Assembly (NCBI GenBank): GCA_034769895.1
Contig: CM068373.1
Coordinates: forward strand, 197,078,134-197,142,133
From: Magicicada septendecula
Lineage: Eukaryota > Arthropoda > Insecta > Hemiptera > Cicadidae
Direction: 5' to 3'
Length of the DNA stretch: 64,000 bases
Shown here: positions 51,131 to 62,083 of the stretch, piece after piece
Layout: the number at the start of each line of letters is the position of its first letter
Numbering within the stretch: the first letter of the stretch is position 1
Notes under the pieces: generated by a model
Database searches by the model: none
Seen by the model: the letters and a program-made list of their open reading frames with translations, nothing else
What the model was told of the DNA's origin: nothing
Position numbers and translations under genes: made by a program

Positions 51131-52985
51131 TAATATCTCTATGCGACAACACAAATTACTAAACTATTGGCGCATAGGATATGATAGTATGTGTATTTCA
51201 AATTACAAGTCTATATTGGAGGGTTTAAGATTATTTATTGTACAAACACAAGTTATAGTTTATATGGTATATTTGAAATGTACAGAATGTAATGTTTGAT
51301 ATAGAGTCTTTCTTTTAAAGTGTTAAATAATGTTCATACGCAAGACGTGATACGTTACATAAGAAGACTCCCACGATGATGTTGTTGAAGAGAAGGGCCG
51401 GTCTTTGCGGTATAGATGGATCGTCAGGTGTGGCTTACAAATGACAGACGTTTCACCAGAAACGTTTACAGCTGGGCTGGCGTCCTGTAACAGCTTGGCT
51501 GATGTCCTGTAATAGCTGGGCTGGTCCTATAACAGCTGGGCTGATGTCCTATAACAGCTGGGCTGATGTCCTGTAACAGCTGGGCTGATGTCCTGTAACA
51601 GCTGGGCTGATGTCCTGTAACAGCTGGGCTGATGTCCTGCAATTCCCACGATGAATCCGACACTTCGCACACACAACGGTACTACGGATTTTATCACTCG
51701 CAAAACTTATATAGAGTTTAAGACCAAGTAATATCTCAGGTGACAGTGAGTTTAATCAATAACGGTATATTGAGCTTATACCTCTCCGGCTTCTTCAAGT
51801 GTTCTCGCGAATATCAAGGTCTACCGCGATCAGCAGACCACCCTATGAGGAAATCTTGCACTAGCACGGAAACGTCTTGATGGAACTATTGCGTAACAAT
51901 TTATACTACTGTCACTGCGGAAAATCTCGCACAGTGAAACAGTTACACTCACTTCTTACACACGTAATACTACAATATTAATATCGTGCGTAAAGATATA
52001 AAATCAATTGTTATGCGTCACACGCGTTACTATCCCCGAAAAGTCTTAACAGATCCTTGCAAGCGGTATAATCTTGTACAAGGAATTGTATGTACCGTTC
52101 ACGGTAGCAGCAGTGAAGAACTGCTTGTAAATTTTCGCACAATGCGTTAAAACACTGGTGTGTGCAAATGTACCACACACACAGTTCTGAGTCTTCCCGT
52201 TTCACTAACGACAAATAGTTTTTACAACACCTTGCAAGCGGTAGAATTCTTGTACAAGGAGTGCACGACCCGTTCGCGGTAGATGGCGTAGAAGAACTGC
52301 CGTAATTATACGCGTAATGCGTTTAAACACTACTGTGTGCAGATGTACTACATACACAGTTCTGAGCCTTCTCGTTTCACTAACGACGAATAGGCTTTAC
52401 AGCACCTTGCAAGCGGTAGAATTCTTGTACAAGGAGTGCACGACCCGTTCGCGGTAGATGGCGTAGAAGAACTGCCTGTGTAACGACAGGCTTAAGAAAA
52501 TTTCCAACCACCAGTCCGCATTCTATTGGTGGATGGAAGTCACATGGTTAGTAAAGTGACCAAGCACTTTTCATGCAGTAGAGTGCATTTACTTTGAAAC
52601 AGCATGCATAGCGGTAATCAGACTACTCGTATCTCATGCATGCTGACTACATACTAATAATATACAAGAACGTAAACAATAGTCCGACAGGTATAGGGAT
52701 TGTAGCGATACACATGTCTCAGTTCAGCTAATGTCAAAACAACGATAATACTACACGCACCGCACGGGAAACATTTCCCACTCGCGCACGCGCGCACATT
52801 TCCACTAACACAGTACATGAATCACCATAAATAATAATGCACAGTCTTCTTTAAACTAAACCCTTAACCTTACTAAATACAATTGATAACAACCAAACTT
52901 AACCATCTACCAATGTAATATGAATGTCCATTGTCTGTGTAATATATGACTTGCCCCGCCTATCATGATCCTGTGATTCGTTGCA
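51131..52985 (-). repeat. family A LTR3, inverted
   Basis: Same orientation as LTR2, from which it is separated by 9 bp. It shares LTR2's shortened minisatellite copy but has eight copies in total, and has the longer GCGCACGCGCGC tract like LTR1. Confidence 0.9.
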
Positions 52986-53460
52986 ATATATATATATATA
53001 TATATATAATAATTTGGTGCCCTCACACATGCATACTACAAACATGGCTACACATCCTTACATACCATTCCACTATACTTACCATTTTGAGTGCGATCAC
53101 CTTACGAACAGTTCCACACCGAGGAACGGACTACTTTTTTTGTAAAACTGCTTGTTTTTTGAAATGTATAAAAATTTTAATTTTAATGTAACTGCCACAC
53201 ATTGTTACATTCAATGCGGCAGTTTGAATGTAATAGTAACCACAATTACACTGATTTTGCTACAAATCTTATACCCATGAGGCCGCCAAGTCAGTGTCTG
53301 GTTGGGCGAATCATAAAGTGCGCACACTAACAGATTGTGATGACACAAATGATTAAGATGAAGAATAAGAGGCAGAGTCTTAAAAGTTCGGCACCACAGT
53401 ATGAAGGTAGAAAGTATGGAAGAAGCTTTTTATATATGAGGAACCTGGGCATCTACAAAG
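52986..53460. other. unassigned, between composite and Penelope-like remnant
   Basis: Starts with an (AT)n tract of about 22 bp. A small inverted repeat AACTGCC...GGCAGTT is near 53190-53226. No gene seen. Confidence 0.4.
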
Positions 53461-53558
53461 AGATTGTCGGTCCATTGTTAAGCAGTAGGGAGATGGGCAG
53501 CAGTCAGTACAACTAATTGGAGGAATGAAGCACCTAGACAATACACAAGTTATAAACT
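53461..53558. repeat. inverted repeat, left arm around Penelope-like remnant
   Basis: About 93 bases matching the reverse complement of 54943-55035 at close to 90 percent, both with ACAACTAATTGGAGGAATGA. It may be a pseudo-LTR piece of the Penelope-like element. Confidence 0.75.
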
Positions 53559-53613
53559 TTACAAAAACAGTAGGAACTCAGTATATTATCTGAAATGAAG
53601 TACAACAAATAAA

Positions 53614-54300
53614 GTGGTGCAAATCAAATCATTTTGTTATAGAGCTTACAGGTGCTTAAAAGAGACAGAAACAAAAGATAGGGAGATAAAAAAGATAAAG
53701 GGAATTGTAAAGGACAATAACTATAACACCAACATAGTGGATAAAGTTATGGGAAGTATTAACATGCAAAAAGCTAAAAATGAACCAAAACAAAAGAATT
53801 ATGCACGGTCACTGATGTAGGATCACATACCAGAAAAATTATACAATGTTTTAAAATATACGAGTAGATATAGCAATTAAAAACCTGAAACAGTATTTGA
53901 TAAGATACGAAATAAACATAGAAAACATCCCAATCTTACAGAGAAGCGGAGTTTATAAATTAAAATGTAAATAATGCAACAAAGTGTACCTAGGTGAGAC
54001 AGGATGGAAATTCGAATGCAGGTTATCTAACCACAAATGTGGAGAAGGTAATAGAACAACAAATTCGTTATATGCAAGACATTTCATTGAAGAGAACAAT
54101 AAGTTTGTTAATCCTTTAGAAGACTATGGAATTTTGAAAGTAGTGAGTAACAGTTAAAATAAGGCGTAGAGAGGAGTTAGAAATATTGAAAGAACGGAAG
54201 GGTTAGAAAATTTAATGAATACTAATACTAAATGAGAAAGGATTTAAAACGTTAGGTATTAAAAAGAATGTACACAAAAAACATACACACAACACACAGA
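53614..54300 (+). pseudogene. Penelope-like element remnant (RT end and GIY-YIG)
   Basis: Several frames must be combined. 53614-53820 contains EIKKIKGIVKDNNYN and IVDKVM, like the C-terminal side of Penelope-type reverse transcriptase. From about 53945 another frame reads GVYKLKCK-stop-CNKVYLGETGWKF, the start of a GIY-YIG endonuclease with its CxxC linker, then NSLYARHFIEEN. A stop at 53972-53974 and further breaks show it is dead. Length suggests only the last quarter of the element survives. The family call rests on the GIY-YIG signature after RT-like text. Confidence 0.7.
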
Positions 54301-54942
54301 ATGTACTAGAAAGAAATGTAAAAGTACCAACATGGCTGACTGAACTCGCTAGTTAATAATAGCCAGAAAGGACATTTAACTTATAGCATGTTTATGAAAA
54401 TGTGTATGCTAGTGGTAGGACAAGTGGGTATAAAGAAGTTAGTTGTCTAGTCCTATTATTGTTATTTCCGATCTGACAATGAGCTGTGAAGCTTGAAAGC
54501 TCTAATCGGAATAATTTTTCTATAGTGGTGTGCAAAAGTGTTAATTCTGTTCAAAAAAATATGGTAATCAGGATTTTCTGCTAATCGAAAATAATGTAAT
54601 ATAAAAGTTCATTCAGTAATAAATGTACTTTGTTCAAAATAGCGAGCAAGTTCTTCAACTCAGCAAGCATATTATGTTGTTGCATGTCCCATCGTTGTCT
54701 CTCACATGTCTAAACAGGTTTTATGATTGATTTGTATATAAAGAGTGGCCCACATAGAGTTAACTGTGTGGCAGCCATTATGGTTTTTAGTCATGTGATA
54801 GGTCATTTTGTTGACTGTAGCAAACTATATACACAGGAGAAATGGCACTACATATAAGGATTTGACAGCATATCATTTCAAACAGGTTTATCTGTCTTCA
54901 TTTCAGATAGTATACTGAGCTCCCACTGTTTTTGTGATGCAT
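54301..54942. other. 3' part of Penelope-like remnant and unassigned sequence
   Basis: 54472-54510 has CTGACAATGAGCTGTGAAGC followed by TTGAAAGCTCTAAT. This text lies where hammerhead-ribozyme motifs occur in Penelope-like elements, but the core is not canonical. No ORF. Confidence 0.35.
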
Positions 54943-55035
54943 ATAACTTGTGCATTGTCTACGCGCTTCATTCCTCCAATTAGTTGTACCGACTACTGCC
55001 CATTTCCCTGCTGCTTAACAATGGACTGACAATAG
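54943..55035. repeat. inverted repeat, right arm
   Basis: The partner of 53461-53558 in opposite orientation. Confidence 0.75.
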
Positions 55036-55940
55036 CGATTATAACCACTAACACAACTTTCTTAATTAAAAACACCCTATTTTTGTTCAGAAATGTAACA
55101 ACTGTATAGTAAGCATACAATACAGCTAAAAAATTTTAAACATCTAATCTGTGTTAAAATATTCTTTACTCTGACCACGGCCGGATATTAATAATTTTTG
55201 ATTCCATTCTAGGCTACTGTGTTGAAAATTTTCATTCCAAAATATTGAAATTTCTAAATCTCACCACTACATTCAGATTTTAGTTAATATTCCCTTTGAT
55301 ATCCCACATGCCATATGCCCAATAATCCCTTTGAATTTTTGCTATTTTATCAAAATTTTCCCTCACTTTTTGGCCCCTGGTATCCAAAAATTTTGAGATT
55401 TTAAAAAATGAAGCTAAATTCATAATGGTTAAAGTTCTCTTTAATTCGATATTCCACATGGACTTTTGTGATTTTTTCCAAATTTTCACCCTCACACATT
55501 TTTACCACTCTCCCACCTACATTTTGTGGGCTCCATGTCAAAAACAATAGAGTTCTGTAGGGTAGAGTTACAGACACACAGGCCAAGGTTTACAAAAATC
55601 ATTTGATGTGTTGAAAAGTAATCGTGAGATATACCCTAACAGACAGAAAGACAAATGCCAAAAAAAAAGGACAAGTAAAAACAAAACTTGATTCGTTCAT
55701 TCAATTATTGATGTACTCATATCATTCATATTACATGCTGATAACAATCATCAACCTACCCATTGCTCACAAGGAACAAAAGTGTAGAAGACAACATTCA
55801 AGTGTTTCACTGGTATAGGAAATTCAATGTTATTGTATACACTAACAACTGAAATTGAATCACCAACCCCAATCAACTAGCACTCAACTTGTTGGGTGAC
55901 AGCACCAATGCAAGACATCTCAGGTGTCTCCATGTTTTAA
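55036..55940. other. unassigned AT-rich region
   Basis: No gene. 55285-55500 contains two diverged copies of a segment with CCACATG and TTTTCACCCTC/TTTTCCCTCAC text about 155 bp apart. The source is unknown. Confidence 0.4.
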
Positions 55941-56541
55941 CCTTTTCGCTGCCAACACGTGTGAGCGGTTATCTTTTGCCCGTGTGCCACATTTTCAGCA
56001 GCAGCGTGTGTATATACGCGTGGAGCACTCTACCATTTACAAAATGGGCCGCAATAACAATTATAATATCATTTACTGCATAGATTACACAATCTCAAAA
56101 CACTCAACTGTCAATTAGCAAATGTAGATAAAAAATAAACTCACCACAACAACAATTACATTTATCGTTAACGGCAAAGATTACACAACCTGAGCTACAC
56201 TCAACTGTCAATTGCAGATGTAACTAAAAGGAACACGCCACAACAACAAATATACGTATCACTTAATGGCAGCGTTTACAAAAACTCATCTGTGAATTAT
56301 CTCAACTTCAAATGACACCAGACACACGGAATTAACTGTCTTTGTTTCAACAGCTGACTCATAACTAAAGACAATTCGTTGATCTTGTACGCACAATGCT
56401 TGTTCCGTGTGTCACTGCCATAGGCGTACTAAACCGTTCTGAGCACTTTAACAATTTAAAACGACGTGCGACTTACCACATCCGGGGCATCATATTGACA
56501 TAAAAAGTTTGTGTGTATATACACCCAGAGCACCGGAAAGG
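55941..56541. mobile_element. piggyBac-like non-autonomous element (candidate)
   Basis: The left end CCTTTTCGCTGC follows TTAA (55937-55940). The right end, read inward, is CCTTTCCGGTGC, 10 of 12 matching, with ATAA instead of TTAA outside. TTAA targets and CCYTT termini are piggyBac traits. GTGTATATAC recurs near both ends. There is no transposase. Three diverged tandem units of about 108 bp (about 56065-56300, with ACTCAACTGTCAATT) fill the middle. Confidence 0.5.
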
Positions 56542-56631
56542 ATAAGACTGAATCTAATTTTCAACTATAAATGTTCAACTTCAAAAATATTTTGTTAATA
56601 AAGCGACCACCTTCATTGGAAGACTGATCTA

Positions 56632-56680
56632 TCATGATTCTCATGCTTCGGCATAAAACCTCTCATTGGGGGGGGGGTAT
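56632..56680 (+). promoter_or_regulatory. PPT and partial hairpin of element H
   Basis: TGCTTCGGCA (the same loop as D), then CTCTCATTG and a run of G with TAT, directly before an LTR start at 56681. The 5' outer arm CAATGAGA is missing, so the stem is damaged. Confidence 0.65.
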
Positions 56681-57401
56681 TGTAACGGGACAGATCAGGG
56701 GCTTAAAAAATTTTTAGAAGTCTCAAAGCAGTCAGTGTGCACCTTTGGGGTACCTCGTTTTAACACATAACTATGTTATTACAAAACACCCGTCTGTGTT
56801 TGTCTCTGGAGTCAGCCAGTCCAGACATATTACGCAATTAACTACAGTTTGTGCCATCCGTGAATCACGGAAAACACCAGTTTCAACAGGCAGCAAAAAT
56901 TATAAGGATTCCCGGGTTGAGCGTCGGAACATGCCGGCCAATCGGAGAAGACGCTATAAAACACACATATGTTGGCGCACAACCGGACCAACGCCCAACA
57001 CCTTGAGACAGTTGAATAGCAGTTGTCGGCAGCCTACCTTCATACTGGGAAAACATAATTTCACCGTAGCCTCAGGCGTTTGCGATAGGCCGAAAATGCT
57101 ATAATCGGCCTATCTAATAAAGTGTTGTAAGAAGAATGAAGCAGAAAGAAAAAATAAAAAACCGACTAAAACAAGAATTTAGTGACAGTGGTGATAATAT
57201 AACTGTTTTAACAAGATTAATTTAGTGGTTTTATTAAAAAAGCGTCTCTCAACAGGCAGTGCTATGAATCGGACCATGTGCAGTTAAGTAAAAGCAAAAG
57301 AACAGAACTAAATGACAAAAAATAAATAAAATGTTATATCAATTTCTATTTTTTATAAAAATGTCCAGTTAAAATGAGATCTCAAAACAAACAGAAGGGG
57401 G

Positions 57402-57482
<81 letters not shown>

Positions 57483-57600
57483 TGAAATTATTGTGTTTAC
57501 TTTTACATTTGGATAACGAGTCTGTGTGTGGAGTATTTTGATTGGGTATGTATAATTATTGTATTATATAAAGGGTATTATAATAAAACATTAGGTTAAC
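56681..57600 (+). repeat. LTR H and leader
   Basis: Starts TGTAACGGGAC after the PPT. Its end is not defined because no second copy is present. A (GA)n microsatellite (57404-57478) lies inside. The last 60 bases match the leader of element D (TATATAAAGGGTATTATAAT). A PPT on the left and a gag start on the right means LTR H is shared between a 3' remnant and a downstream partial element. Confidence 0.55.
57404..57478. repeat. (GA)n microsatellite
   Basis: About 37 uninterrupted GA units. Confidence 0.97.
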
Positions 57601-57687
57601 ATGGCTGAGGCACGAGAACCCTTAACAGACACATGGGAGAAATTCTATGACGGGTTCAGGAGGTATATGGAAAAAATGACTGTGTGA
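57601..57687 (+). pseudogene. start of element H Gag-like ORF, cut by element I
   Basis: MAEAREPLTDTWEKFYDGF and about nine more codons, resembling the D protein N-terminus (WNDWESEFRG). The reading ends at TGA 57685-57687, which is already inside the LTR of element I starting at about 57681. The rest of the ORF is absent from the window. Confidence 0.6.
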
Positions 57688-58046
57688 AGTTACTTATTTT
57701 TAACACATTTATATCAATAAATATATATATCTCCCACTTACCTTTAAATCTTCTTTTAGCCCAGAGTTACGTCACACGAACGGTGCAATGCAAGTATGAT
57801 TGTAAGGTTATCTGAATAACATACGCAACTCGCATTTATAAAAAGAAACTAAAATTTTATTCTATGCTATAAGCGGTTTTCAGGTTTTTATCTCAAATCA
57901 TGTTATCAATTCTTCTTCAACAATTAAGACAAAACATTCTTTCAATATTCTATTACTGAAACAATCTGATAGAAATAAATTTTAAAATAGACATATGATA
58001 GACAATACTTAAAATAGACATCTTATATTACATAAAGCAGCCCAGT

Positions 58047-58131
<85 letters not shown>

Positions 58132-58886
58132 CATTTAGTTTATTACCCCATTTATTTCATTGCTAGCTCTTTTAGTTAAAAAAATTTATTAATTGTTTAA
58201 AATGAATTTACGTATCGTTTTTTCCTTTTCTGCCAATCTAGATGTCAAATGTTGGAAGTCTTCTGTTTTGCTGGTTCACTGTTTACGTCTGAAAAGTTCT
58301 GCAGATTAAATTTCTACGTAATTTAATTATCACTGCTTTTACGTTTTATTTGTTTCACTTTATATACCCTTTACTCCATATCTGGGAAGTTTAATAAATT
58401 TTTGGCTCCGAGCCTTTTATGTCGAATCGGCCGGAGCCGCCGCTACGTAACCACAAACACTGTTCTATATTCACATTTTATATGCGGGCGAGATGGAAAC
58501 TGTGTCCAGTCGGCGGACGCACACACAGCTCGCGTCTGGCACTTATAGATGTTGTTTGCCGACTGCCTGACGCCACAAAGCGCGTTGGTTCAGGCTACAT
58601 CCGCCAGCTCGAACTGTGATTGGCTGAGCCGCTCACGTGGCCTGGTCTAATTAACCACGTTGTTCCGTTCTGTTGATCGACTTTGGCGTCGAGATTATTG
58701 TCGAGGCCCACGGGCGCACATTTACAGCTGCATTCCAACGTTATCGTTCTGTGTCAAGCACGGACTGACACGGAATTGTATACAGGGTGTCCAACAAGCA
58801 TGTCTGAGTGACTGTAAAGGGTGTCCAAACAAATCAGTCCCAAATAATTGAATGAAAAATATACCTTTCAAAATAGCCCCGTTACA
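57681..58886 (-). repeat. 3' LTR of element I
   Basis: On the minus strand it starts TGTAACGGGGC at 58886. The other end is placed at about 57681 from the clade's usual 1.2-kb length and from the break in the H ORF. A splice donor GTAAGT (minus) is at 57736-57741. It contains a (CA)n microsatellite (58051-58129). GGGTGTCCAA occurs twice near 58790-58830. Confidence 0.65.
58051..58129. repeat. (CA)n microsatellite
   Basis: About 39 uninterrupted CA units. Confidence 0.97.
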
Positions 58887-59825
58887 ATACCCCCCTCCCA
58901 ATGAGAGATCTTCTGCTGGAACAGAAGAACTCTCATTGCTAAACCCATAAGAGGATCCGTGACGATATGGTGCCAACAACCCCCCATTAATTCTTAACAC
59001 ATCCTGGGTAAACTACCCCCATAGCTCGGTGACTCTGGCTGCACCTGAACGAGATTACTGGACTTCTCTATCCGAGATCCCAACACCATAAAATCGAACA
59101 GACACGCACCACAGCGCACCTAACCATCTAACATTCCACCCCTAAAATTTCCAAACCTGGCCTTGTACCATACCAGATCCTCAACCGATATATTCCCCCT
59201 TATCATGCACACTGGGCTGCCTTTAGCAAGTACTGGGCGCGTACACTTATTCATTAATACATCCTAACAAATTCTTTATTTAAAATTCAAAAAATATTTA
59301 TCTTTAAATTCAAAAAATTCATTTACGTTTAAAATCAAACTGTTATATCTCCATTACTTTCTCAAAATCAAAAAATAAAAAATCTTTTACATGAATCTAT
59401 CACTCTATCAATTTTCTTCACTACTCATGACAATCCTAAAGAAAAACAAATTGAACACCTTATTAAAACATGAATTCACTTACTCTAACATTTGTTTATA
59501 CATATATTCTAAACAATATAATTCAATAAACACTAGTAACGCACATAAACAATAATATACTTGAAACTCAAAACCTCATCTATATGGCAGGCATGAAAAA
59601 TAATTTTTTTCCCCAAAAAATTTAAATTTATCAAAATATATTTTTCACAATATTCATAAACATTTAAAATCATTTAATTCAATTAAATGACAAAATTGCA
59701 TCAATCAATTGCTAGAAACTGGTCTTGTCTATAACATCAACCATCAGCTGATCTCTCTGGGTCAAGTCAATGACCTTGACATACATATGTATAGCAGTCA
59801 AAAATTAAAAATTTAATTTTCACAC
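58887..59825 (-). mobile_element. 3' interior of element I (truncated)
   Basis: On the minus strand this carries the shared 3' block of the clade: the TGACTTGACCCAG-type and CAGCTGAT texts (near 59745-59780), a GGCAGCCCAGT text (near 59210), GTGTTGGGATCTC and AGAGAAGTCCAGT (near 59060-59095), the hairpin and the PPT. Nothing of the ORF or 5' end is present. Confidence 0.7.
58899..58938 (-). promoter_or_regulatory. hairpin before the PPT of element I
   Basis: Outer arms CAATGAGA/TCTCATTG are conserved. The inner stem TCTTCTG/CAGAAGA encloses a six-base loop. The PPT (GGGAGGGGGGTAT on the minus strand) and the LTR start follow. Confidence 0.75.
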
Positions 59826-61957
59826 TTGACCAGTTATTCTCACGCTATGGTGGCAAGAACTCTAAGAACAGAGCCATAAAACAAAGTAATTGGGGTAGGT
59901 GACAGCTAATGCCCTATCATACAATAGATGCGCGTTCAGTGCGAGGCAACAATAAGAAGTGACACTTAAGTTGACAGGAGAGTGCCAATGGATAATTATG
60001 ACACCGTAACTATTTGAACAATGTACTTGGCTCGACCGGACGTTTACGCAGAATTGAAGCGAGCGTGTGTCGAGGGTGCAGCTAAGGAACGAGGTCACTT
60101 TACGAAAAACGAGACGAGAGACAAAGGGTTCAGGACATACTGCAGTCTTTAGAAAAGATCCAAACAGACTATGAAGAGAACCAGCGCCAACTCACAGCGG
60201 GGTATTCGCTTAAGTGACAAGCTAGAATTTACGACGAGAAAGCGTGGAGGTTACAACCGTCGACACTTGATAGAAAACTGTTAATTGCCATGACACAGAG
60301 TTTCAGTAACGAACAATAACCGAGACATTTAGAGTAAACCCTTGCAGGAGACTCGCACAATGGGTTGATTGACACGCGGAAAATAGCTTGCATTTCCTAG
60401 AACGAGAGTGACGCCTGGACAAGACGACTCAAAGGACATCTCTAGCTACCTATCAGGACGAAGTATTCCATGAGAGAGTGGGAAAGAGGCCCGTTTCCAT
60501 AGCAACTAACAGAAGAACGAATCAGAGGGTAGAAGACTGGAAGACTTCGACATGGTGGGAAACGACATCGAGAGAGGGTAGAGTTTCAGCCTATCATGGT
60601 GATCTTAGGCGTGGACAAGCCAGAGACAAATTTTCGAGTAGGGAGATGTTAATAAAAAGTACATGTCGAACGCGGGACGAGGCAGTCTTAATACAATTTT
60701 CGGGAGTCTCATTCTAAAATTCGGCAGTCTTAATACAATTTTCGTCAGTCTTATTATAAATTTTCAGCAGTCTTATAATAATTTCGGAAGTCACGTTACA
60801 ATTTTCGGCAGTGAAATAATAACGTTGAAAGTCTTATAATAACAATAATGTTATAAACAATCTCGCAAGTATACTCAGTGCCGTATTTCTACTAAGAACA
60901 TTCACGCGAATTTCGAAGTGCATCGGCATATCAAACTAGCGTGCATTCTCAAAGTACGCGAATGGAACTGAACTTTCTTTAACCAAGAATATATAATCGT
61001 ACATATTAAAAAACAGTATAGCGAACAGTAATTCACGATGTGCGTTAATGTTATAATCCTATCTACAAATCACTACAACCAAGACACTTTTATTTAAAGG
61101 AAATATTAACTAGCCACACAATAATACCTTTGCGTAGTCATATAAAGAGCATACAGAAAAATTAACCAAACATGCATATACGCGGAGACAATTTCGAGCG
61201 TGTGAACATAGAGTAACACAAAACACTATTCTGTTAGCGACGCGAGTGTGTGACAAGTGAAAGTGATCATCACCATCACATCCAATGGAGCAACATCATC
61301 AACGATCATCATCACCAGGAGATAGCGCCGATGGATTAACGGATTAGCTAAATCAAGTAATTCTTTTATGATCTGGTTAACATAATTTACTACTGTCCTG
61401 TCTCTTTCCAAGAATCTGACCCTGAGAAAATATGAGAAAGTTAGTAAAAGAAGGTTGCATTCAGTATATATATTTATGTTCTATTAAAGCCATCCATCTG
61501 GGTGAATGAACGCATTAGGTAGAATAATATTATTTGATTTATTTGATTTATTGTATGCATTTTATATGTCGTGTGTATTTACAGGAAACAATTAAGGAAG
61601 AATTTATATTTTGATATATGTTGTATGTATTTACAGGTACCAAGAAGATATTTATATGTTTGTTGTTGAATACAAAATGTTTAACATATAATAAATTAGT
61701 ACCTAAGTAATCAATCAATAATGCGTTCATCATTCTCAATAACCCTGTGTTATTCACGAGTCATATTACTATTATAATTTAATATTAAAGAAGCAACCTA
61801 AGTAAAACAGTAGATTTGTAACTAAATTACGTGGTGGTAATTAGCTGATGAAGGGTCTACTCATTAACCCTTACATCATTAACAATTAAAGCAATTACAA
61901 ATATTAATTTATGATAATAATTTGCATATTATCACCAATAATTTACCCGTATAAAAT
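59826..61957 (+). repeat. probable 5' LTR region of element J
   Basis: The right end is fixed by the PBS at 61958. The left end is not visible because the second LTR lies outside the window, so part of this interval may be flanking DNA. About 60690-60850 has five or six diverged tandem copies of a 25-30-bp unit (TTTTCGGCAGTC). No coding sequence is seen; ORF 60478-60717 has no recognisable motif. Confidence 0.5.
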
Positions 61958-61975
61958 TGGCGCCCATCCGCACGG
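61958..61975 (+). other. primer binding site of element J
   Basis: TGGCGCCCATCCGCACGG. The first nine bases match lysine-type PBSs and the rest does not. It is placed 126 bases before the Gag start. Confidence 0.6.
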
Positions 61976-62083
61976 CTTGATACGCGATAGAATATCACGT
62001 ATAAGTCTGGGTAAAGAGCAGGCAGTAGATTAGATTAACTTAGAATAAGATAGAGATAATTCATATTGTAGAGGCTAGTTTGA

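Larger units (their letters stand above)
47379..52985. mobile_element. three-LTR composite of retrotransposon family A
   Basis: LTR1 (plus, 47379-49235), LTR2 (minus, 49256-51121) and LTR3 (minus, 51131-52985), each about 1.86 kb. Between LTR1 and LTR2 there is only a 20-base PBS-derived junction; between LTR2 and LTR3 only GGATTATCA. No coding interior is present. Both outer ends are the TG-start of an LTR and both flanks are (AT)n, compatible with a short AT-rich TSD. Confidence 0.9.

Noticed and set aside
54472..54510. Hammerhead ribozyme
   Set aside because: A GAAA and a CTGA are present, but the core spacing and the expected CTGANGA are not, so no feature is called.
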